From Centroberyx gerrardi (taxonomy: Eukaryota > Chordata > Actinopteri > Beryciformes > Berycidae): a stretch of 64,000 bases of DNA. The stretch spans positions 20,030,980 to 20,094,979 of the forward strand of contig NC_136010.1 of assembly GCF_048128805.1 (NCBI RefSeq), written 5' to 3'. The notes under the pieces are model-generated. The model made no database searches. It saw only the letters and a list, made by a program, of their open reading frames with translations, and had not been told where the DNA came from. Positions 1 through 9,556 of the stretch are shown one piece after another; position 1 is the first letter of the stretch, and each line of letters opens with the position of its first letter. The translations under genes and the position numbers were made by a program.

Positions 1-963
1 GTTAATGTCACAGACTGATCTTAGCTTTGTCAGGTCATTTTGCTCCTTGAAGGACTGTTTATTGCTCTGTGTAATGTTTGTATAGTGGGAGGTTGATTAT
101 GCAGCAATACTTTGCAGAAGGCAATTACTTTATAACATTAGCCAGTTCAGAAATTGTGGCATTTTGTGATTTAATTATTAGAACCCATTTTGTACATTAA
201 TACACTTTCTATGATTCGTGGAATTTGTAAAATACATTTCTAACATTTACAAACATGTCTGACGTGTCCCTTTTGTTAAATGCTGTGGTCTCTTTCTGTC
301 CAGTGATCCCCTCAAGTGCTGTTTCCTGCTAGCCTTGCTAACTATCTGGATCTCAAACTGAACTGAGTTTATGAGATCCAGATGGCTAACATGCACTTAC
401 ACCTCCTGTGGTTGGTTTTACTTTGACCTCAGCACTACATCCATTTCTAAGCTCTCTACACTCTTTTCAAACCTGAGCCAAATATCAGCTCCTCATTCTA
501 GTGTGGCTGAGTCAGTCAATTTAGAAATAGTTAAAAAGCGGAAATAGTCTTTTTAGTCTGGGGAAAAACTATTATTCCATCCTGTTCAATGCACTTAACT
601 GGCATTCATACCGCTGAATATCTTACACAGCAGGTTATATTTTTAAACTGGTTACGACAAACATCAAGTTTATTTTAAAGACAAAGTATGATTACAAAGT
701 GACTTAACACAAAAATGAATTACAACTGTATAACATCAGTTAAATTCATCAAAACATTCTGAGCATGACCGGGTAAAGACTATTGTTCAGAATATTTGAA
801 ATGACTGTTGTGTCTGCACCTTATTTTGTACAAGGCAATTATTGGCAAAGTAGTTAAAATTGTATGTTCAGATCATTATATTTATATGAGGTATTTGGGT
901 GCAGGAACAAATGGTCCTGTTCAGAAAATCTCTTTCTCAGAGCTGACAAGTAAACATGTAACA
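1..963. other. 3' flank of the DUF1295 gene; no gene seen
   Basis: AT-rich sequence with no exon I can support. On the minus strand a polyadenylation signal AATAAA (TTTATT at 669-674 on the plus strand) lies about 290 bases past the stop of the reductase-like gene, so roughly 650-963 is probably its 3' untranslated region. A short inverted repeat sits at 344-383. Confidence 0.5.
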
Positions 964-3574
964 TCAAAACCTAGGCCACGGCCAGAGAAGAGGAGTGTTC
1001 TTGATGTAGTCCTGGAAGGCGGTGTCTGACCCCCACTTCCTCATGGCCTGCTTCTCCAGGATGGGGATGCCGCTGACGTGACGCAGCAGGAACCAGACAA
1101 AGAGAGGCGACACCACGCTCAGGTACTGGTGACCCTGCATCACCGACGAGGCCGAAAGCCAGAGACCTGACCACTGCAAGATCTCTCCCAGGTAGTTTGG
1201 GTGTCGGCTGTAGGCCCACAGTCCACTCTGGATGAACTTTCCCTGCAGGGACGAAATTAATTTGGGTTAATACGATTTGAAAATCCAAAATGCAGTTGTT
1301 ATAGTCGTGGAAAAAGGTGTCCGATGCCCTAATTCCTGACCGAATACAACCATTAGTTCACTTCAGGGCAGCGCATCATGAGGTTAACTTACGGCATTAT
1401 CTGGGTCGCGTTTGAAAAGCCATTTCTGCTGGTCAGCAATAGCCTCAGTAGCAAAGCCAAGGCCCCATAAAGCCCAGCCGATGTAGTCCCTCGTACCCAG
1501 AGGCACATCTCGCTTCTCACTGTTCAGCATGAGGGTGGGCAGGAGGGTCATGAATACCCACACAGCTGCGGGAAACAGGGAGAAATGAATCATGTTCCAC
1601 TAGCCTCGCCTTGATGCTGCCACATATACCTCTCAAAATGCATTGAACTTAACTGCGACATAGGCGGCAGTGATATAATTCTACCTAAGAATAAATGCAT
1701 AAAAAGAGCCAGGAACTAGACAGTGATTTATACAGGGGTCCCTCCCTTCAAAATGCGCTGAGTTGGTCAAGGACTATATGGTAATGAGTGGCTCAGTGAG
1801 GAAGGCGCCCACAACGCTTCCAAGTACCTTGAATACTCCAGTACACAAAGAAAGTCCCTGGGCTGTTTCTGACATTGTTGAACCTGCGGTCCTGGCCGTC
1901 CTTCAAGATCCGCATAAAGAGGAATGTTCCCAGCCTGCAAAAGGAACACGGTTAGCGTTGTTCGCGCACATTAACCAAGGCATTATTCATTAACCCAACT
2001 TTAAGGCCTTGCGTTCTTTGGTTCCTCACCACTGACCGAGCCAAGGACCCTCCATATCTTAGCTGACACAAAACTCAGTGGATTTTTACCACCCAGATAT
2101 AACAGAAGAAACTCTGCATTCCTCTTTTTGAGTTTTGTTATGTTGTACTGTACAGGCATGTTAGTAAGTGTGTGACACTGGATGGGGTCAGTCCTGTCTT
2201 ACTTACCTGAGTCCCCATGCTGTCACCAGCCCAGTCTGCACATTCTGCCGAAGGTGGCTGGCCCCTCCCCAAATACGACTCAGGTGGGCAAGTAGTATAA
2301 ATGTGCCGGATCCTAAAAAAAAAAGAGACAAGCTGAGACTCAGGGTTTTGCTTATGTCAGTTTGGGCATGGGCACGGCTTTACAGTATCTACCACTACCA
2401 TAGTTGTTGCAGAGTAAGGCGTGTTCAATAAATATTTTACCCAGGAAACTGCAGACAATTGGTTCCAAAGTTCAAGGGTAACATTTCCAGGAGCACAGAT
2501 CCCAGTGCAGAATCAGAAGAGGACGGGTGAAAGGGAATTGTCAAGGTGATTAATTTCTCAAATTAAAAAGAAATCAATCACTGGTGTCTGCAGGTAAGTT
2601 ACATAGCTCTACATGGCATGGTAATGAATGATTTGATCATTGATTGTAATTAGGCCTAATCACACCTAGTCCTAACGCACTATTTAACAGATTTAATTTA
2701 TCCAGGAATCTGCAACTTACTGATCTGTAATATGAGTGTCTTTGTATGTTCAAAACTTGTTCTAAATGTCATTGCAATTACCTAATTAATGCTAAACGAG
2801 TAGTTATCTAAATTATTGCAAAGTGAGGATACAATCAAGTTCAGAAGTTTAAAACATAATTCTTATTGAAAGTCATTCACAGCTATCAAAATGACCTGTA
2901 ACCTATAAAGTTAACAGTAACTGCTGTTCTGACGCTTTGAACCACGGATCCAATGCAACATGTGAGACCCGGTGGTATCAAAGGTAGGGTGCTGCTCACA
3001 CAGCAGTGAACAGGTGTTTAGCCATCATGGACCATCACTGACTGACAGAACCGGTCTGCCCGTTAAGGTTCAACTATAAGCTGATTTAGTCCATTATGCC
3101 GCTTGTTAAGCTGAAGGAGGAGCTCTCGTCTCGAGCTGTTTCACAACAAATCTGTTTTAGATAACAGGAGGTTTTGTAATAGTGACACTTTAGTTATCAT
3201 GTAAGTGAACATTTCACAGCCAGCATACAATTTTAAAATATCCTACTGTAACGCCACAGTTTACTCGTGGTTTCAGTAGATATATCAGCTACTTTTTTTT
3301 GCATAAAACGTTTCGCGTTTCTGTCGAATTTACACCAAGTTATGTTTGGGTTTGTGGTCAGCTCGTGGCCACAAAGCCAAGTTTTAAGGGAAAGTACTCA
3401 CTAATATTTCGTATTACCTGCCAAGTCATAGAACTTCTCGGTTTTGCAAGCTGCTGCTACGGCCCAGCCGGCCCACTGGATCCCCAGGTCGGTGATGGCG
3501 CATTTAATTAACGTGCTGCCCATTATCGTGTCCTGCAGCGCGCGGAGCAGCACAGCGATTTGGAAGTCTATCAT
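964..3574 (-). CDS. DUF1295 / steroid 5-alpha-reductase-like multi-pass membrane protein, 273 aa
   Basis: Five coding exons on the minus strand: 3574-3418, 2312-2207, 1934-1828, 1565-1393 and 1242-964. They sum to 822 bases, 273 codons plus stop, with consensus splice sites and phase kept at each junction. The product is hydrophobic with several predicted membrane helices. It ends in the family signature SRHPNYLGEILQWSG (about residues 192-206) followed by further hydrophobic helices and a WPWPRF tail. That signature marks the DUF1295 branch of the steroid 5-alpha-reductase-like superfamily, whose members are NAD(P)H-linked membrane reductases or of unknown substrate. The substrate here cannot be read from sequence. 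An in-frame GTG upstream at 3610 was not used as start; 3574 is the first ATG. The gene is divergent from bin2, with 525 bp between start codons. I do not recall it in the mammalian version of this cluster. Confidence 0.88.
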
Positions 3575-4099
3575 TCGACCAGCCCTTCCTCCTCTAAAGA
3601 ATATAAACACTCTGGGTAAAGTTCAACACTGCCATACTCGTAGTAGGAGTGGCTTGTCGTCCGGGAACTCTGGGTGTTGTAGTCATTAGAGGTCAGTTAG
3701 ACCAGTGGTTCCCAAACTTTGCTGGGGACCAAAATATTTCGCTCACTAGACATTAACACAGTGAGGATGTATAAGGATCACACACTTCACTCTCCCCACT
3801 GTTGCCACCTGTATAGTTATATAAGTTCTATAAGTTATATAATTCTGTGCTGAATCTTATCTAACAACAAAAATCCTCTCAGATAGAGTTTCTGTCTAGA
3901 AACTGGACTAATCCTCCAAAGCTAATCAAATATCTAATGCAAATGTTGAACTACTTTAGGCAAAATACAGGATGTTTGTTCTATACATTCTGCAGAACTG
4001 TATGTCATCATCATAAGTGTGGTACTGTAGACCATGTCTTAACATATTGTTGCATGTCCCTTCATCTCAGGAAGAAGCACAGACAAGAGAAGACAAAAT
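3575..4099. promoter_or_regulatory. Shared head-to-head promoter region of the DUF1295 gene and bin2
   Basis: This 525-bp interval separates the divergent start codons. It must hold both 5' untranslated regions unless an upstream noncoding exon exists for either gene. From about 3702 it contains a sequence beginning CAGTGGTTCCCAAAC, a motif typical of terminal repeats of dispersed hAT-type elements in vertebrates. I found no matching right end, so only a fragment is suggested. No TATA box is convincing. Confidence 0.4.
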
Positions 4100-7000
4100 A
4101 TGGCAGAGAGCAATAGTCCAAAAGGAAGTGCTGGGGTCTTTGCTAAAAAGATCCAAAGGCAACTGAGTCGAGGCAAAGAAAAGGTATCAGCACATTGTTC
4201 TGTTCTTCTATCCCAAAGGGCAGGAATAGGAAATATTATCCCCTAATTACTGTTGCTTTGACTTCTGTGCTTTTTCTACAGGTGTTGCAAAGGCTGGGAA
4301 AGACTGTGGAGAGCAGAGATGAAGAATTTGACATTTGTCTCCAAAGATTTATTGACCAGCAGGTAATCACTCTAACAGTACTGCTTAAATATTACAAATA
4401 CAAATGTATGGAGTTACTTTTGTAGAAGTTTTGAAACTGAAAAAGGTTTGAAAGGTTTGAATGAATGAAATAGAAAGATTTGAATAAAAATGACGTAAGT
4501 GAAAGTATCCAAACTTTATTTCTACTTTTAAACTTTTTTCACTTTAATTTTTTTTGTTTCTTTCAAAGATAAAATGGATTCTGTAGCAACATGTTTTACT
4601 GTGTATGTGTAAATAATGTGATGATTTATTGACTGCACTCAATAAACCTATCACCATAAATGTAATAAATCTAAAGACTGATGATAGCACAAGCTTCTGT
4701 TTATTTGCAGACCGATGGGAACCGAATATACAAGGACCTGAAGAGCTACCATAGTGCAGTCAGAGGTGAAAATGCCTTTGCTTGTAGATGTTATGTCTTC
4801 CAGTCTCATACAACCACATGACAAGTAGACGAAGCCTGATAATAAACGCTTCTGACTCTGCTCGTCTACAGACATGCGTGAAGCTTCGAGACGCCTGTCC
4901 CAGTCTCTGTTTGACGCTTACGAGACTGACTGGGCTGGGGAGGAGGATTTGGGAGCCATTGTAGAGGTCAGATCCAGTATCAACATCAGCGATAGTTAAA
5001 ACCCATACCACCCACTTTGCCAGAGGATCTGAAAACCTTTCTTCTTCTTCTGCTCTCTCTCTTCTTTAATAATTAATGCAATGTTTATGGCGCTTCTCTT
5101 AATAAGGGCGAAGATCTCCTGTGGAATGACTATGAGGTGAAGCTACTAGACCAGGCAGTGCGCACCATGGAGTCTTACATGGGACAATTCCCAGACATCA
5201 GGGTAAGACAAGAGCGAACACGTGTACACACAAAGAGGAATACACACACGGACACACACAGGGGCCCAAGTGCAGACACATGAAAACAAACAAGGACATG
5301 CATACAGCTCACACACAGACACATACACTCACACACAGACAATATTTCCGGATCCTCTGTCATTTTCCAATCTGTAGGAGAGAGTTTCCAAAAGGGGAAG
5401 AAAGCTGGTGGACTACGACTCTTCCTGTCACCACGTGGAGGCACTGCAGACTGCTAAGAAAAGGGACGACATCAAAATAACCAAGGTCAGGAAAAATGAC
5501 CTCACTTTCACTTTGTTTTCCAACCTTTCTTTGATTAAAAATGCAAATGAACCTAATGGTGATGGATGTTTTTGTCATTCTGCAGGCAGAGGAAGAAGTG
5601 AGTGCTGCCAAAAGCATCTATGAAGGCATCAACAGTGAGCTGAAGGAAGAGCTGCCTGCTCTCTATGAAAGGTCAGCAAAGACAAATGATGTACTTTGGG
5701 ATAACTGTGGATTTACTACGGCCTTACATATTAGATTATGTTTTAAAATACTCTCCTGTGATACTTCTCTTGAAGCCGCATCGGATGCTATGTGTCAGTC
5801 TTCTCCACGATCTCATCTTTACGAGACATCTTCCTTAAGGAAATGTGCACGGTATGTCGTGTTGTGTGTTGGTTTAACAACTAAATTCACATTGTTCACA
5901 CATTGTTAAAACTTTCTGTTTAACTGCTCCTCTCCTTTTTAGCTCAACCAGGATTTACAGAATGTGGTAAAGGAGCTACAGGCTCAGCATCCAGACAAGA
6001 TGTTTGTTGTGAAGGGGCTGCAACGGTGAGTTCATCTTTTTGGCTCTGACTTTTTACAGTCACTCTGTTTTAATTAATGATGATTTAAAGGAACAGTTCA
6101 CCCCAAAATGAAAATTCAGTCATTATCTACTCACCCCGATGGCAGTCAAACTCTATCATCATAAGAAATGTCTATCAAATTTCTCCAAACAACTCCCACA
6201 GCATAATACAAGTGTCTTGTAGCCAAACAATTGCATTGTGGGTCCAAAAGTTCAATATTTACCTCATTATTTCCTAGATTTTCCTCGCTGACAATGCTCT
6301 GGTTGCTGTGTACCGTACAGCAGCAAGCAGAGTCTTCTGCCAGAGCGCTTTCAAGTGAACTTTTAAATGACTTGAATTTTCATTTTGGCTTGAACTATTC
6401 TTTTAATGAGCTGTTGTCTTACCTCATATATGGGGAGGGAAACTGAACATTTTATCAAACCAATAAATTGCTTTTGTTTTCTTACGATTAATAACAATTG
6501 ATATTACCCTTGCGAAATATTTCAGGTATGGCTCTCTGAAGAGGCGATCTCTGATGTCCCCCAAGTCATGGAAGGCCAGCTTTTCTGATTTCCACACGAA
6601 CTACAGTCCTAAGCCCCATCAAAGGTTTAGCTTCAGGTCCCCTGATAAGCCTCGCCATGGCACCCTGTCCAGGGAGAGCAGCACCCTCGCAGTCTCCCCG
6701 CAGTCCCCTCCTCTGGACCGCCCCTCCTCGGAGCTCAGAGATCTGGATGCAGATTCGACCCACAGTGACACCCACCGCTCCGCAGAGGACAAACCTGATG
6801 CTGACAGCGAAGACACCGCAACAGGAACCGCCGCTGAAGGTGAGCTGGAGAAGTCAGGGGAAGACAGGAACCGAGGGGAGGAAGAGAAGGCCGTGAGAGA
6901 AGGGGAGACTGAGCCAGAGCCAGAGCCTTCCTCAGACCAACCTTCAGTCACCACTGATAACAAAGCAGAGGGCGAGAACACTCCGGGAAGCGAGAGCAGC

Positions 7001-7353
7001 TCAGAACTGAACAACTCCTGTGATTCAGAGAGCTTGGAGCTGCAGCTGTCCGCAGCAGGCAACAGCCCGCTGCACATAGAGGAGAGAGCCGACAGCCCCG
7101 TGGCTCCTGGCGCCCCGAAACCAAACGGACTGGAGAACGGTGGAGTCTCCGGATTTGATTCTGACACTAAGGAGCTGGGCTTTCCTCACAAGGTTAGTCT
7201 TGTGGCTGGCACACAGCTGAGGCCTCTCCATTCACCATTGCTTTGCATGGTGATTCTTCTGTCTTGTAACCTTTTCTCTTGGCTTTGTCTGCCATCTAGG
7301 ATGTTCCTGCAGGAAACCAGGCGCCGCTGGACTCAAAAAGCACGGTGGTGTAA
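4100..7353 (+). CDS. bin2: Bridging integrator 2 (N-BAR domain protein), 494 aa
   Basis: Eleven coding exons: 4100-4183, 4282-4362, 4711-4765, 4872-4966, 5107-5202, 5378-5485, 5586-5671, 5776-5851, 5943-6025, 6526-7192 and 7300-7353 (1485 bases). Residues 1 to about 240 form an N-BAR domain: an amphipathic start ([20 protein letters not shown]), then the family blocks [30 protein letters not shown] and [11 protein letters not shown]. This matches the BIN/amphiphysin family, dimers that sense and bend membranes. The tail is encoded mostly by one 667-bp exon and is Ser/Pro- and Glu/Asp-rich. There is no SH3 domain, which separates BIN2 from BIN1 and amphiphysin. Mammalian BIN2 acts in leukocyte podosomes and phagocytosis. 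A possible 3'-UTR intron (donor 7375, acceptor ending 7508) follows the stop. Candidate poly(A) signals are at 7894 and 8481. Teleosts may have two bin2 paralogues; I cannot say which this is. Confidence 0.9.
6089..6402. mobile_element. Short inverted-repeat transposon with TTAA flanks (piggyBac-type MITE)
   Basis: The element lies in bin2 intron 9. Its ends are inverted repeats: the left begins AGGAACAGTTCACCCC and runs into AAAATGAAAATTC, and the right end read backwards begins AAGAATAGTTCAAGCC and also runs into AAAATGAAAATTC. TTAA sits immediately outside both ends (6085-6088 and 6403-6406), the target duplication used by piggyBac transposases. At 314 bp with no transposase frame it is nonautonomous. 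The TTCACCC...AAAATGAAAATTC end is a motif I recognise from abundant teleost repeats. Confidence 0.65.
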
Positions 7354-8581
7354 TGCAGTAAACTTTGATATAAGGTTTGTGTTTTTTTCATGCATGACTC
7401 ACGTTGCACCATCTGGCTCATACTGCCATTAGTTGTGTTTCTTTGTTCCTTTTTCTGTATTTGACTGAGAGTTTCATGAACCTGTGTATACTGTGTTGAT
7501 TTTGACAGAAACGGCTATCGATACGGAGGAGAGTGAAGGCATCAGCAGCACAACAGGAAAAATATGGAGAGACAGCAACATTGAAATGTTTGTAACAGCT
7601 ATGATGTGAGAGATTTGCTGATTAATGACATACTGTTGCTGTTATTTTTCTTTGGTTATTTATCTTTTATTGAAATCAGTTGTACATATACCTTTGGGTA
7701 ACACTTCATTTGCTTAGTTGTGTAATAACTGTCGTAATTACCATTTAAAAAATACAGCAATATGTAAATACTGGGTGATTATGGCATTGTTGAAATTTTT
7801 GGGTTAGTCATCATCCCACCCATTGTTTAGTTTGCATTCTGCAGTTACATTTGGGTCACAATCAGAGTAATTATTTTGTATGTCCAGTGCTAAAATAAAT
7901 GCACTAATAGCCTTACATTGCAGGGAAATTTAATCAGGATGGTCACTGTATATATATCCATGTATTAACAGCAGATGTACTGTTAGTCTTATTCAGTTCC
8001 AGAAGGATCTGTCCTACACTCCACTCTCATTCTGGCTTTGACCAAAAGACTTAAACTAAACATACAGTAAATCTTATTTTATTTTGTAGCCACTTTTATA
8101 GGCAGACATTCCTCTGAGTTCGTTTTTTACACACTTCAGTTTTAACATTTCACTGAACTAAAATAACAGTTCAGTGAAATGTTTCTTAATCTCTTGTTTT
8201 TATCATCTTTAGTTTTAAGTAGGTATAATAACTTTGATCCCTACTAAGGGAAACTGTGCTGCTGATCAAGTGTGCAGAAAGACAGAGCAGTGTCTAGTTC
8301 TGAACAGTGCTAATTCTAAAATTATTTCATTTTTCTGCAATGATTAAACATTTTTGAATGACTAATACCATTTCAAGGTAATTCGTTTTATTTAATAATT
8401 TACATTTTATTAAAATTGACAGTCTTTTATGGCTATGATAAATAGGAATGAATATGAATTGTGAACACAAAAAATCAATTAATAAAAAGTGTAGATAATT
8501 TAAAACATCGTGTCTATAGTTGTTTTTTTTTTCCCCCCGCTTCTCTGTCGGTAAAGGGCTAATATAATACTTCCATGGTGA

Positions 8582-8583
<2 letters not shown>
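7354..8583 (+). other. bin2 3' untranslated and downstream region
   Basis: AT-rich noncoding sequence after the bin2 stop. It holds polyadenylation hexamers at 7894-7899 and 8481-8486 and a perfect 16-bp stem with an 8-base loop at 8144-8183. No coding exon is supported; the open frames here are short and compositionally random. Confidence 0.5.

Positions 8584-8648
<65 letters not shown>
8584..8648. repeat. (GT)n microsatellite
   Basis: About 32 uninterrupted GT dinucleotides. The apparent Cys-Val or Thr-His open frames across it are artefacts of the repeat. Confidence 0.98.
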
Positions 8649-8649
<1 letters not shown>

Positions 8650-9429
8650 AGGGTAATAAGAGGAGAAAAAAAGAGGAACAAAAAACAAAGAGCTCTCACT
8701 CAGCCCATATTTCCGGGTGCCGCAAACGTCATCGTGACAGCTGTGAGATACGGCCCTCTGTTGCAGATGTCACGTGTTATAAAACCTCTAACGTTTATTT
8801 GGACCACATTATATAAAAGCCGACTATATTGTTAACATCCAGAGCTAAAATGTCGGTTTTTCAGGTCTGTACCACATCGGTAGCCATGGTAACGGGTGGC
8901 TGTGCTCATGCTGCATTCATGTCATATAGGAAGTATGGTAGATATGAGCTTGCTGTAGTGGAGGCGACTGACTTCATTGAGATAAAAAAGGCATTACCAG
9001 CTTCCTTAGTTCTGGCTCCAGCCTGTAACACTGTGACCAGGCATCATTGCTAAATACAACTGTGACTTTTCATAAACTGCAGGGCCCAGAGACACTCGGC
9101 TAATTGCGCAAAGGATGAGGTAAATGTAGAGTAGCGTAGCAGCTCCACTTCCATGTTTGAGTTTGGCAACAGCATTTACATTGCAGAACCACACAAACAA
9201 TTAATATCTTAAAACCATAAAAACAACTATAGATCCAATACAGCTTGCCTATATTTTTTCTACAACACTGTCTCTGTCCAGCTGTCTTAAATCCTCTGCA
9301 TACAATGTTGACTGCAGTGGCACTTACAATTCTCTACAGGAATAAAACAATACAGGCAGCGCATTATTATATTTTATATTTTATTTTTTTGGGGGTGTGT
9401 GTGGGGATGATGGGTTTAAAATGGGTGTT

Positions 9430-9431
<2 letters not shown>
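8649..9431. other. Intergenic stretch between bin2 and the coiled-coil gene
   Basis: No supported gene. Toward 9380-9385 the minus strand carries AATAAA, about 170 bases past the stop of the coiled-coil gene at 9557, so the last part is probably that gene's 3' untranslated region. Around 8905-8940 there is sequence resembling a dispersed fish repeat, unassigned. Confidence 0.4.

Positions 9432-9463
<32 letters not shown>
9432..9463. repeat. (GT)n microsatellite
   Basis: About 15 GT units followed by a G run. It sits in the probable 3' untranslated region of the minus-strand coiled-coil gene. Confidence 0.95.
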
Positions 9464-9465
<2 letters not shown>

Positions 9466-9556
9466 GGGGGATGGTGGGTTGTAAATGTGTTGTGTGTATG
9501 TGTGTGGGTGGGAGAGCACAGGTGTCAATGTGCTCAGGCTCTTGGCTAGAGCTAAT

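Noticed and set aside
3401-3610. Longer N terminus of the DUF1295 protein starting at 3610
   Set aside because: The codon there is GTG, not ATG; the first in-frame ATG is at 3574.
3702-3780. CAGTGGTTCCCAAAC motif as a complete hAT element
   Set aside because: The motif looks like a terminal repeat, but no inverted partner or flanking duplication was found nearby, so only a fragment could be claimed.
6619-7167. 182-codon minus-strand Ser-rich frame opposite bin2 exon 10
   Set aside because: Shadow of the Glu-rich coding strand; no start context, no domain and no splice partners.
8575-8835. Val-Cys and Thr-His repeat open frames across the GT tract
   Set aside because: Pure translation of a dinucleotide microsatellite; the same applies at 9426-9484, 11941-12002, 55774-55856 and 56361-56422.
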